A stretch of DNA of 64,000 bases, from positions 9,275,197-9,339,196 of the forward strand of contig CP034986.1 in NCBI GenBank assembly GCA_004026145.2, read 5' to 3'. Below the pieces are notes generated by a model. It was not told the origin of the DNA and searched no databases. It was given only the letters and a program-made list of their open reading frames with translations. Shown in pieces: positions 1 through 10,900 of this stretch. Both the position numbers and the translations under genes were made by a program. The first letter of the stretch is position 1, and the number at the start of each line of letters is the position of its first letter. This DNA is from Takifugu bimaculatus (Eukaryota > Chordata > Actinopteri > Tetraodontiformes > Tetraodontidae).

Positions 1-590
1 TGGGGGTAAAAGGAAAAAAGGGGGGGAGAGGAAAAGAGGGGGAAAAGGGGAAAAAAGGGGGGAAGAGGGAAAAAGAGGGAAAAAGAGAAACGGGGTGAAA
101 AAGAAGGAGGAAAAGGTGGGATAACAGGAAGAAAAGAGGGGGGAGAGGAGGGAAAAGGATGGAAAAAAGGAAGAGGGGAAAATGAAAAAAGAGGGGAAAA
201 AAGAGGAAAAGGTGGGATAAAAGGAAAAAAGAGGGAGGAAAGGAGGGAAAAAAGAGGGGAAAAAGAGGGGGGAAAAAGACGGGGGAAAGAGGGAAAAGAA
301 GAAAAAGGAAAAAAAGGGGGGAAAAGAGGGAGGAAAAGGTGGGATAAAAGGAAAAAAGGGGGGGAGGAGAGGAAAGAGGGGGAAAAGGGGAAAAAAGGGG
401 GGAAGAGGGAAAAAAAGAGGGAAAAAAGAGGGAAAACGGGGTGAAAAAGAAGGAGGAAAAGGTGGGATAAACAGGAAGAAAAGAGGGGGGAGAGGAGGGA
501 AAAGGATGGAAAAAAGGAAGAGGGGAAAATGAAAAAAGAGGGGAAAAAAGAGGAAAAGTGGGAAAAAAGGAGGGGGAAAAGAGGGATAAA
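1..590. repeat. Purine-only low-complexity tract with an internal ~346 bp duplication
   Basis: Almost every base on the + strand is A or G, with only a few isolated C or T. The segment from the window start is repeated from about 345 onwards. The block around CGGGGTG (about 91) recurs at about 437, and the block around GGATGG (about 157) recurs at about 504, so the unit is about 346-347 bp with small indels. The tract continues beyond the left edge. Such homopurine DNA can form triplex (H-DNA). No gene is supported here. Confidence 0.9.
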
Positions 591-710
591 CGTTTTAATT
601 CTCATTTCATTCAGACAAACGCAGCCATCCTGGATTAAAAGTGTCCAGATGCTCGGACAGATTCAGCCGGGAGTCGTGACGTGCAACAAAGTGATATGAA
701 TCACCCCCCC

Positions 711-843
711 TCACACACACACACACACACGCACACACCCTCACACCCTCACCACACGACAACACACACACACCACTCACAACAAGAACAACACAACACA
801 CAACGCACACACAACTCACACACGCAACACACAAACAAACACA

Positions 844-894
<51 letters not shown>

Positions 895-899
895 CACAC

Positions 900-938
<39 letters not shown>

Positions 939-955
939 CACACACACACACAGCC
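711..955. repeat. (CA)n microsatellite, imperfect
   Basis: Runs of CACACA are interrupted by short CACCCTCA and ACAACA variants. The tract ends in a C-run just before 962. Open frames on both strands here, rich in Thr-His or Cys-Val, are products of the dinucleotide repeat and not genes. Confidence 0.95.
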
Positions 956-1380
956 CCCCCCCCACGGCTGCAGGGATCTCGGAGGACTGATGACACAATT
1001 TATAGCAGAAGGAGCCGGAGAAGGCCGACGGAGTGAGAGGAAACGGGAGCTTCCCTTTATAGGATCCGTCTCCGAGTCTTTAAACGTTCCCGCCCGGCTG
1101 GATCTGAAGCTTCCGCTCTGTTGAATATTCCGACACAGATTATAATCTGGATCAGCCTCCACGGACTCCGCCGAGGATCGCTCCCTGTTCAGGGACCAAA
1201 CGTTAAACAAATGTGGGATTAAAGTCGGATCCCAGAGAAAAAACAACATTTCTTTTTTATGTGGCGGAATTTTCCCGTTTCTGACGCTTTGATCTCCAAA
1301 CAATTGTCCTTCGCTCTTCCGTACGATTCCTCAGGATCATCTGGTGTGAACAGATTTTCACACTCTTCCCTACAGATGCC
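956..1380. other. Unique-looking spacer between two CA-rich tracts
   Basis: About 420 bp of ordinary mixed composition with no splice-bounded coding signal or RNA gene that I recognise. The same holds for the short stretch at 591-710. Confidence 0.6.
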
Positions 1381-2186
1381 CCCCCCCCACCACCCCCCCA
1401 CACACACACACACACCAAAACAGAACCCCCACACACCCACACACACACCACCAGAGACACACACACACCCACACAACACACACACAACAACACACACCAC
1501 ACACAGACACAACACACACACACAACACACAGACACACCCCCACACACACACACACACACACACAACACACACAACCACACACACACACACAACACAAAC
1601 CCACACACACACACACAACAACACACACACACACAACAACAACACAAAAACACAACAAAACAAACACACCCCACAAACACAACACAACACAACACACACC
1701 ACACACACAACACACCACACACACAGACAAACACACAACAACCACACCCACACAACACAACACACACACACCCCCACCACACACACACACACAACCACAA
1801 CCACACACACCACACAACAACACCCCCACACCACAACACACAACAACACCACACACACACAAACACACACACCCACAACATACCACACCCCCCACACACC
1901 ACACACACACACACACAGAAACAAAACCCACACACAAACACCCAACAAAAACAAAGACACAAACACATATTACACACCCCACACACACTAACACACCCAC
2001 ACACACAGAACCACCCCCCCACACACATCCCACCCACCCAGACACCCCCCCCCCACACACACACACACACACCCCACACACACACACACACAGACCCCCC
2101 CCCCCCACACACACCACACACACACAGACCCCCCCCCCCCCCCCACACACACACAGACCCCCCCCCCACACCCACACACACACACA
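1381..2186. repeat. A/C-only tract: CACACA, ACAACA and C-run mixture
   Basis: About 800 bp in which the + strand is nearly all A and C, mixing (CA)n, (ACA)n and C-runs of up to about 14. The complementary strand is G/T-rich, with repeated G-runs near 2040-2170 that could form G-quadruplex or Z-DNA. Long frames crossing it on both strands are artefacts of the composition. Confidence 0.93.
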
Positions 2187-2230
2187 TCTGTAGGAGCTGT
2201 TGAACGTGATCCGGCGTGAAAGTGGCGCCG

Positions 2231-2450
2231 AGGTCAGTGAACCACGTTCTCGTCATGTGAGCGTGAGCGTCTGGAATAAACGCGTTTCCGTCAACGTAAC
2301 GACGCATTATTCCGCTGTGGCGAACATCAAAGGGGTCAAAGGTCAGCCTGAACAAAGGGAGCCATACGTTTGTGTCTATTTTTAGCGTCTGGCGTCCTCA
2401 GCGGCGTGACGGCAACATCGGGTCATGTGACTCACGTGCTGCTTCCGGAG
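2231..2450 (+). promoter_or_regulatory. ppargc1a: Candidate upstream regulatory cluster of ppargc1a (IR1, DR1, MEF2, E-boxes, ETS)
   Basis: Within 220 bp, 700-950 bp before the inferred transcription start, I can read the following. AGGTCA-G-TGAACC at 2231-2243 is an IR1 nuclear-receptor site. TCATGTGA occurs at 2253-2260 and again at 2423-2430. GGGTCA-A-AGGTCA at 2333-2345 is a DR1 or PPAR element. CTATTTTTAG at 2376-2385 is a full MEF2 consensus. TCACGTGC lies at 2432-2439. CTTCCGG at 2443-2449 is an ETS/GABP type. MEF2 and PPAR control of the PGC-1alpha promoter is established in mammals. Function of these exact sites is inferred from sequence only. Confidence 0.5.
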
Positions 2451-3130
2451 AAATCCGATTAGCATCTCCACTAGCCGGCGTCTTTCGCGGCGTTGTTGCG
2501 TAACTCGCCAGAACTCCCAGTCCCGGCGGGCCGGGCTCCCATGATTCCCCGGGACCGCCTCGGGGCGGCGCCGGGTCCATCTGGGCTCCGCGGGGTCACC
2601 GCCCGCGCCACCTGCTCCCGCCGGGCCTCTCCGGGCACGTGGCGCCGGAACCTGGCGCGGGGCTCACGAGGCGAAGGTGGCTCTAACGGGCTCCCGTAGT
2701 TTCTGACGTCGTCGGCTCTCCCGCACGCGCGCACGCACGCGCGCACACACACTGTTGAAAGTGTCCACACGGCGCCTGTGTTGCCGCAACACGTCCTGTT
2801 GACAGTGGACACACGGTGGTCCCCCCACCTGTCCCGTCATGGACGGACACGCCCCCCCGTCAGATGGTCCCCCCACCTGTCCCGTCATGGACGGACACGC
2901 CCCCCCCGTTTTCCTCCTTTTTTCACGCGCTTGTTCTCATTTATTGAACTTTGTCGGCGTCGTTTTGCGCAGAAATGCTGCGTTTTTTCCGCGCACAGAT
3001 GGATCCCGACGGTGCTGGGGTGGGTTTTTATTTTTTTTTGGTTTCTTTGCGTGCGTGCGTGCTTGCGTGCGCGCTCGCCCCGCCCCCCAGCCCGCGCGTC
3101 AGCGGCGGAGCGGCGTGGAGCGCGGAGTCA

Positions 3131-3180
3131 CTCCCCTGCCTACTTTTAATAGCTTTGTCATGTGATGGAAAGCAGTTGTA
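3131..3180 (+). promoter_or_regulatory. ppargc1a: Proximal core promoter of ppargc1a
   Basis: The block around 3139-3165 reads CCTACTTTTAATAGC followed by TTTGTCATGTGATGG. From memory, it closely resembles the human PPARGC1A proximal promoter, which has a similar CTTTTATAGC-TTTGTCATGTGA arrangement. TTTTAATA at 3144-3151 sits about 30 bp before the inferred start and may act as a TATA-like element. TCATGTGA at 3158-3165 is an M-box/CLEAR-type E-box for the MITF, TFEB and USF family. The start site is placed near 3175-3180 by analogy and is not proven. Confidence 0.65.
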
Positions 3181-3361
3181 AGACAGGTGCCCTCGGTTCA
3201 TTCGCGGCGAGGGGCAGCAGTTGCTGGTGCGAGTGCGACTGGGAAGCGCGTGTGGATTTCCTTCTTTTTTTTAAACTTGCTTTTCTTCTTTTTTTCCCCC
3301 CTTTTCCCCCCCTTTTTTTATTTTTTTTGTTCGAAATCCCGGACCGTCATTCAGGGGCTGG
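3178..3361 (+). other. ppargc1a: 5' UTR of ppargc1a
   Basis: Two parts match my recollection of the human 5' UTR: GTAAGACAGGTGCC at 3178-3191 and GTCATTCAGGGGCTGG at 3346-3361, directly before ATGG. Between them lies a fish-specific looking pyrimidine stretch (about 3258-3332, mostly T and C). The context before the ATG lacks a purine at -3, as in the human sequence. Start-site position is inferred. Confidence 0.65.
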
Positions 3362-3409
3362 ATGGCGTGGGACAGGTGTAACCAGGACTCGGTGTGGAGA
3401 GAATTAGAG
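3362..3409 (+). CDS. ppargc1a: ppargc1a coding exon 1 (residues 1-16)
   Basis: Encodes MAWDRCNQDSVWRELE, the canonical PGC-1alpha N-terminus of the proximal-promoter transcript (human has M5 and DI where this has R5 and EL). It ends in phase 0 at donor GTGAGC (3410). The ATG is chosen by identity to the family start and by the conserved 5' UTR just before it. Confidence 0.97.
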
Positions 3410-5761
3410 GTGAGCATCCGAAGCTTCTCCCAACCTCTGGAGTTTTTTCCTGCCTGGAATGACGGACCGCGGCGCGCTGCCGCCGCTGCCGCTGCCGCCG
3501 CTGCCGGCGCGTCGTGCGCGTCTGGACACCCGGCGGAGGATGCGGAGGGACGCGCACCACAGGAATATAAGCCCCGGCGGAGTGCGGGATCTCCCTGCGG
3601 TTTTTAAGGCGTAGTTGCGAGGCGCGTGCGGGCTCGGGGACCCTCCACAGGCTCGCGCTGTCGGACATCGCGGATTTGACGCGCTCCGGCGCCTCGCAAT
3701 GACGGAAATGTCTGAAAGTCAGGTATTTCTGCCGCTGGCGCGTTCGATGCGGCGCGGGTTCTTTTCAGGTGCGGACGGGAGCATCGCGAGCAGGACCCGG
3801 GCTCCGTCCGTGCCAGCGTCCCCGAGCGGGGGAGCGTGTGCTCCGGCTCCGGCTCCGGCTCCCGCTCCGGCTCCGGCTCCGGCGCAGCCTCCACACCGGG
3901 ACCCGGTTCTCATTTCATCTCAGTAAACCTGCTCCGTTCGCCTTAATCCTCATTTTCATTTCATCGCCGTCGTGATGACAGTCCAGCACATCAAAGGGAC
4001 CTTGCCCCCACCCCCACCCCCCCACCCCCGGTTTGGCGTCCTGGCTCCACTTGGATCCGCGTCCCGGACCTCACACCGATGCACGGTGGAGATTTTTCTT
4101 CGACCCGACGCGGCTGCACGTTGACGGGCTGCGCGGGGAGAATGTGAGAGTGTGGGGGGGGGCAAAGTGACGGATTCAGTGGATGTTCTCATCCAGGGGC
4201 TCCGCTCGCATGCGCGCACGCCCCGCGCTCCCTGACCTGCGTGTTGAGAACGCACAGGGGGGTAGAGAGGGGGAGCGGTCCTCCCGGACCCCCCCTCGCC
4301 TTTCCGCCAACGTTCTCCCGGCGACGCCGGTGCGTTTTTGCGCGGTTCGTGCGTAAACGAGCCGCGCGCTGCTGGAGCGCGTGCCATTAGTTGACCCGAG
4401 GTCTGATCGTTCGAACATCCGGACGTTGGTGCTGTCAAAGCGGAGGAAGCCCGAGCCGAGTCCCCGCTGAGCTCCGCCGGCCTCGGCCCTCCTTCCGCGC
4501 CCCCGGGGGTCCGGCCCCCCCACCCCCGGGGGTCCGACCCCCCCCGCCCCCGGCTCCTCTTGCAGCCGGGTCGGTGACGGGCTCGGGTGTTGGTGTTACT
4601 GGTGCATCTCGCTGCTGGGGGGGCCGCTGCAGCTGCAGTCACGCTGCTCTTCTGCAGGGAAGCGGCACTTTCCCCCTCTTCCATTCCTCATCCGCCACTT
4701 CCTGCTCCGACCCTCTGAAAACACGAGATTGGACGCTTCAGAGGCGCCAGGCGGTGGCGTTCAGCATGTCCGTGCCCCCCCCCCAGCCCCCCCAGCCTGA
4801 GAGGCAACAGTGAGGATGATGGTGGTGATGATGGTGATCTGTGCAGGGAGGAAGTGGGGACAGCTGTCACACACAGGCTCCATTACACAGAAGTGGCTGG
4901 TGACTGCCCAGCGGGGGGGGGGGGCTGCGCTCACGTGCTGCTTCTCAGGAGGGGGGGGGGGCTGCATTTTCAGATTTTCCAGCCTGCGTGTTGTGATGTA
5001 AACGGCTTCTGTTGTGTCCTGTGCTCCAGTGTGCTGCCTTGGTGGGCGAAGACCAGCCCCTCTGCCCGGACCTCCCCGAACTCGACCTCTCCGAGCTGGA
5101 CGTCAGCGACCTGGACGCCGACAGCTTCCTGGGCGGTCTCAAGTGGTACAGCGACCAATCGGAGATCATCTCCGCTCAGTATGGCAACGAGGCCAACCTG
5201 TTCGAGGTAAGCTAACGGGCTTCCGTCTCCTCCGTGCTCTGGGAGCGTTGTTTGTTGTGGGAGAAGAGAAGCGGTTGCCTTTTTTTCCCCCGACGCTCTC
5301 TGGAGCCTCCGAGACGTTCCCGCTGCTCTCCTGGTGATCCAACTTCGGGGGAACTCTTTTGTGTTCAGCGTAGCCGCTGCAGTCAACATGCTAATGTGGC
5401 GGGCAGCCGTAGACAAACACCGGGGCCAAAACCCGGGCGGACGAGGCCCGATAAGCCGGCGGAGGACCTTTGTCCGTGACGCCTCTTTGATCGGAGCGTC
5501 CCTCCGCCCGGCACATCAGAGCGGACACGCTGGTAAAACCGGATTGCAAAACCCAACGAGAGTGTAAAACTTTCAACTTTGCTCCGACCATCTTCCCGTT
5601 GTCGCTCAAACGAAGTCCACCTGGGGGGGGGGGGGGGGGGGGGCCAGAGCCATAAAGCCGTCGGTGTTAGAGGCCGTCTTCCAAGTCCCCCTGAAGCCTT
5701 TATCAGTGGCAGAGATAGACGAGAAAGACTGAGATTGGACGGTTGAGCCTTGCCTCAGGAG

Positions 5762-5827
<66 letters not shown>

Positions 5828-7881
5828 CCTTGCCACAGACTCACGTTTTCAGGCTCTACGTGTCGCCTGCTGCCCTCTCAGCGGTCTTGCAGGCACCAGT
5901 TGATAACTCTGAATTCTTTCCACGTTCGCCCGTCGTCGTTTTCAGCTTCTATTTATATCGTCGGAGCCGTGAAAAGGCCCAAAAAGCCCGATCGGAAACG
6001 CGCCTGCAGTGGCTCTAAAGTGGTTTTCTGACTGGAAACCTGCACCAAAGTTTGTCCGAAGCGCAGGTAAACTACAAATCCATCAGCAGTCGGGGGCTTT
6101 GGCGTGCGTTAGCGTGCATTAGCGTGTGTTAGCATGCGTTAGCTTGGTCTCTGGAGGTGAGTAAAAGCATCACAGTGTCCTTTTAAAGCACAATAGAACT
6201 CAGCACACCAGCAGCACCAGCGGCCACTGGCACAGGCGTCACGCGTGAAGGGACATTTTATAAGGCGCTATGGCGCCCCCCCCCCCCCCATCCTTGGAAA
6301 GTTTCAGCTCGCCACATGAAGTGTTCAGTTGGTCGTGTTGCAGGGCCCAGCTAATCCCGCTTAATCTGACAGGGGAAAGTTTGAAGTTCGGCGAGGATCA
6401 GAAGGCTGCGGCTGTACTACCCCCCCCCCCCAGACACACACACACACCCCCCCCCACCCCCCTCCCTCTGTGATTGGCTTTTTCAGACGCGGCCGTTCAG
6501 CTGCTGAAGATTAAAGAACGTGTTTGTTGCTGTTAGCGCCCCACATTAACGTTGTCCACTCTTAGATTTCGTGTCCACGTAACAAATCCGAACATTTTTC
6601 GGGGGGGGGGGGAGCAGCTGCATGCAGCTGTGTCCCCCCCCCCCCAACACCAAATGGTCCCGCTGGACGTCGAGCCCGTTTTCAGGAGTGCTGAGACAGG
6701 AAGACAAAGCTTCACTGTGTTTCTGTTTTCACTCAAACAAACTGAAGCTAACGAACAAACCGACGGGAAATAATCAAATCCTGGTTTCCGTTAGCAACGG
6801 CGCTAATGAGCCGCTCGTTTAAATCATCAGGTTCTGAAAAACAGACGGAAAAATAAGTCATTTCATGCAGAAACGGAGATTTTTGCAGTTTTTCTGACGC
6901 CAGCGGCCTCGTTAGCGCCACCCACTGGTGGGGTGAGCGTGGAGTCAGGAGCCAGATCAGTCAGATCCTGTGTGTGTGTGTGTGTGTGTGTGTGACTGTG
7001 AGAGTGTGTGTTTTGTCAGGCACACACACTTATATCACATGCTGTCCTCTGGCTGGCCTTTTCCCTCTATTCACTGCCACTGTCCAAACTGTTCCAGCCT
7101 GAACTATGAAGAATTATGAACACACACGCACACACACACACACACACACTCACACACACACACACACACTCACACACACATAGCAGCGAGCCTTCCTGGG
7201 ACAGTGTTTGACACCTCTTCAAACCGGCCGACAGCGAATACCCGCCTTCTATTTCGGGCTGCAGTTGTTAAGGGGGGGCCACTCCAACAAGTTCCCAGTG
7301 TCCTGCCAAAGATAACCGGGCCGAGGCGCGATGACCCGCCGGCCGCGCTGTCAGACTGTTTTCGGCAGAGTCGCTGGATGTGATTATGGAGGTTCTCTAT
7401 TGATAGACGAGGGGACGAGGGGACAAGGACAGAAGACAGTCACGTTCTGCAGGGGGACGCCATCACCTGTTGAGCTAGCATGCAGCGTCTCTCTATACGT
7501 CTTCAGCGTGCTCCTGGAAAGTCATTGAGCGGAACCTTGAAAGTTCTTGGAGGGGTTCTTCGAAGGACGCCCAGGTGGAACAGACAGGAAGTGACAGATG
7601 GATGAGGCGGAGCTCCGGATCGCGCGGAAAAAGGTTACGGGCTTTGCAGGCGGTAAAACACAATCCGAAGGCTTACGGCATTACCCGCGCACGCACGCCG
7701 CCCGCGGCGGCCGCGCAGCGGAGCGGCGCGCGGCGCCGTTTGACATTCATCACGCCGCTTTGTCGCGCACGTTTCTGGACAGATGCTCTGCGCTTCGCTG
7801 GGAGTGCGGCGGATAAGGCGGCCGTCTTTAGCGAGCTTTGATGACATGTTGCTGAAGATTACCTCGCCCACTTGGCTGAAG

Positions 7882-7933
<52 letters not shown>

Positions 7934-10900
7934 GCAGCTGAGACCCTTATTGTCCCTGTTGCCTGCGTTTATTTTGCAAATTTATGCTGACATTTGAAAG
8001 TCGTACCAGTTCACCACTCCAGCAGAGGGTGTGGGAATTATCATATTCCCTCCGTATAATAGGAGTCCTCCGCTCCCCCTCCTCTCTTTAACCACGTCGG
8101 TGCGTCCTTTTGTGGCGTCTGATGGAAGGAATCCTCTGTCACCGGAGGCAAAGTCGGACCTGCGGCGGCGGAAGCTGTCGGGGCGACAGGGAGCGCCGGC
8201 TGGTCTGTCAGTTCCACTCCACAACGCGGCACCGTGGGCTCTGTTCTCTGGCAAAGTGCTGTTTGTTGCAGGCTGGTGGTTCTGGCCTCCGCAGGCCAGC
8301 TCGTGGAAAGATGAGGCAGAGAGAAGAAGGTAAGAAAGGAAGAGAGAGAGAGCCAAAGCAAGAAGGGGAAATATTAAGGAGGTTCCCTCTGGGACAGTTC
8401 GGAAAAACAGCTTCCACACAAACAGGAGCGCTAAAGGCTAACGTTAGCTGCAGCCTTTGGGTGTCGGTGTCACGTCAAGTTCCGATCCAAGTTTTAGCTA
8501 TTGCTAGGCACCACTAGCAGCACATTAAGGGGTGTCGGATGGAGCGGGTCGGAGGGAGTTCGGACCGGCCCAAACGTCCCGCTCCAAAATAACGAAGAGA
8601 TTTTCCAGCGTCGGCTTAATCTTGTTGCATTAGCTCACCTTCCTTCCTCTTTTCTTGTAAATTCTCCTCATTTGACATATTTTATTGCCCTCCGGGGTCG
8701 TCTCCTCAGAGAAACTGTGTTGATTTAACCTTCGAGCGGGCGCGCGTCAGCATGTTAGCACGTTAGCTCGCCTCTTCTGTTAGCCGAGCCGCATCCCAAC
8801 ACGACGGCACTATTTTGGCCTCTTTAATCCGGGATCGATTCCTTCAGGAATCTCTGCAGCCCAGTTTAGTCTGCATTTATTTAGCTTCCCCCTCTGGCCG
8901 TTCTGGTGGGGGGGGCCACACCACATCAGGTTAAACATATTGCCAGTCTTTATGGTGTGTGTTCACCCCCCCCCCCCCCAGTGGGCCTCCATCTGTGCTG
9001 ATTGCGCCACAGTTTGGCGAGCCGGCCCCAGCTGATCCCGGCCCCTGGTGGATTCCCAACACACCGGCGGCTCCGTGTGTCTTTGCGTAATTGAGACACC
9101 CTGAACACAGATCAGATAGCCTTTTTTTCCCTGGCCAGACACAACAGTCGCATCACTTCCTGCCCTGTGTGTGTGGGGTGGGAATGGCTATTTATAGCAC
9201 CTGGGGTAATCTCGGCTAAGAGCCTTTCAGGGCTGTTTCACTCAAACCTGGCCAAAAGACTAAGCCAATAATCCACCCCCGACTCTTATTTACTCACGCG
9301 CTCTCGGCAATATGCTGCAACGCCGCCGCCGAACAAGAGCGACCCTCTTTGTAGCGTTTAGACTTTAGATAAGGAGACGGGAAGGAGTCTTTTATTCGCG
9401 GAGCGAAGTGAAAGATGGAAACAAAGCGATGAGAGAGCGACGGCGAGATGGCCGCGTGACGGTGGGCGGTGGGCAAATGGGACTCTAAAGGAGGCCAGGA
9501 ATTGTTCCGGGTAATAGGCGAGCGATCCAATTCAAATGTGTTGGGGTGCTTTTCTCTGCTGCCTTTTCCTGCCATCAGAAAGTTCTGCTTTGGTGGTTTT
9601 ACGGCTGGAATCACGGCAGGTCGGGGTCAGCGCGAGGTGCCCGCGGCCGCGTGTTCAGGACCAACAGCCCGATCCCGGAGCCTCGTTCCAAGGACGGCCG
9701 CTTTAGGGAGTGGGGAGAGTTCCTCCCCAATTAGCGTGCTAGCTCACGCGCGTAGCTTCATCATAGACACGATGGCAGCCGTTAGCTTAGCCTTGGTCCC
9801 ACCCGTCTGTGTTTTTTTTTTGTCAAACTAGCTATATAACTAGCACGTTAGGCTGTAATGTAGCTGAGTTGATTTGAACGCGTCGTCAGGCTGCAGTTTT
9901 TGGCGCCGGACGCACGACGGACTCGTTCTGCCCACTCCAGTTTTTCCTTGAGAGCTTTGTCATCCGAGCAGGAAAAAAGCCTCCTCCATTCTAACGAAGT
10001 TTGATGATGTGCGCTGCATGCTTATAGCCCCAGCTTATTTCCCCCCGAAGCGTTTAAGTCCACACAGGCCCCCAGTAGCCGGAGAGGCTCTCCGAGGCTC
10101 TCCTGAGGCACGGGGGACGGGATGCTCGGATGACTCCCTCGCCAGCCAATCGCCGCCCGAACCGAGCGCAGAAGCTTTTACGCATATTTGATGAGGAAAA
10201 ATCTGGGCTTCCGCTTTTTCCAAACCAGTGTGAATGTGTTCTTCTAAAAATTGCAACAAAAAAAGGTACGTCTCTTATGCGTGCTGAGGAGCGAGCGCTT
10301 AAAAGGGGCCGTGGCTCCGGGGTAATGGGGGGCCCTGGAAGCGCCTGATTGCTCCGTCCCGAGGCCCATTCCCAGGCCCGGCGCTCCGCTTCGTAGCGCT
10401 ATGCTAACCTGATTGCGCCGCTGGCAAAGACACTCGCCATCAAGTGGTTGCTGACCCTTTGCCGTGTTCCTCGGGTTGATAACGTGCGCCACCAGACGTC
10501 GGAGCGCTCCTCCCTCGCGGTCGCCTTGAGGCGTGTCCTCGGGTCGGGGGGGTTCACGGCTCCTTTGATGTGGCGCCGATACGCGCGCGGGAGGAGGAGC
10601 CGCTCAGATAGCGACGGCACCAGCGCGGATAAGAGGCCCGCGGCCGCCGGGGAGCGCGCACAGAAGTCAAGGTAAAAGATAATGCGTTTATTTAGCAATC
10701 AGCAAATAGCTTTGATGCGGCGGGTAAGTGGCGACGCCTGCGCGGCGGCGATAACATCGTTTGCTTTCAGGTGTTTTCCTGTCGCGCCATCGAGTGCAAA
10801 TTGAATCGGGCGACCTTTTTTTTTGCCGCTGAATCAAATCGACTGCGTTTCCCCCCCCAAAAGATTATTCCATTTCAATTACCATAAATTTGTGATCTGG

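Larger units (their letters stand above)
2390..4780. promoter_or_regulatory. ppargc1a: CpG-rich region spanning promoter, exon 1 and early intron 1
   Basis: The stretch is GC-rich, with many CG dinucleotides from about 2.4 kb through intron 1, and surrounds the conserved promoter and first coding exon. It also contains a CRE-like TGACGTCG at 2704-2711. The boundaries are approximate, estimated by eye without a sliding-window calculation. Confidence 0.6.

Noticed and set aside
607..2355. Several long open frames on both strands (Cys-Val, Thr-His or Gly-Cys-Val repeats, up to 378 codons)
   Set aside because: They are direct translations of the CA/C-rich repeats, with no splice sites or family similarity.
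3162..3407. Possible upstream open frame overlapping the 5' UTR (ATG at 3165)
   Set aside because: The start lies before the inferred transcription start near 3175-3180, so it is probably not in the mRNA.
3956..4684. 242-codon minus-strand frame in intron 1
   Set aside because: It lies in the GC-rich, CpG-dense region where stops are rare. The sequence is low-complexity Arg/Gly/Pro/Ser with no recognised domain.
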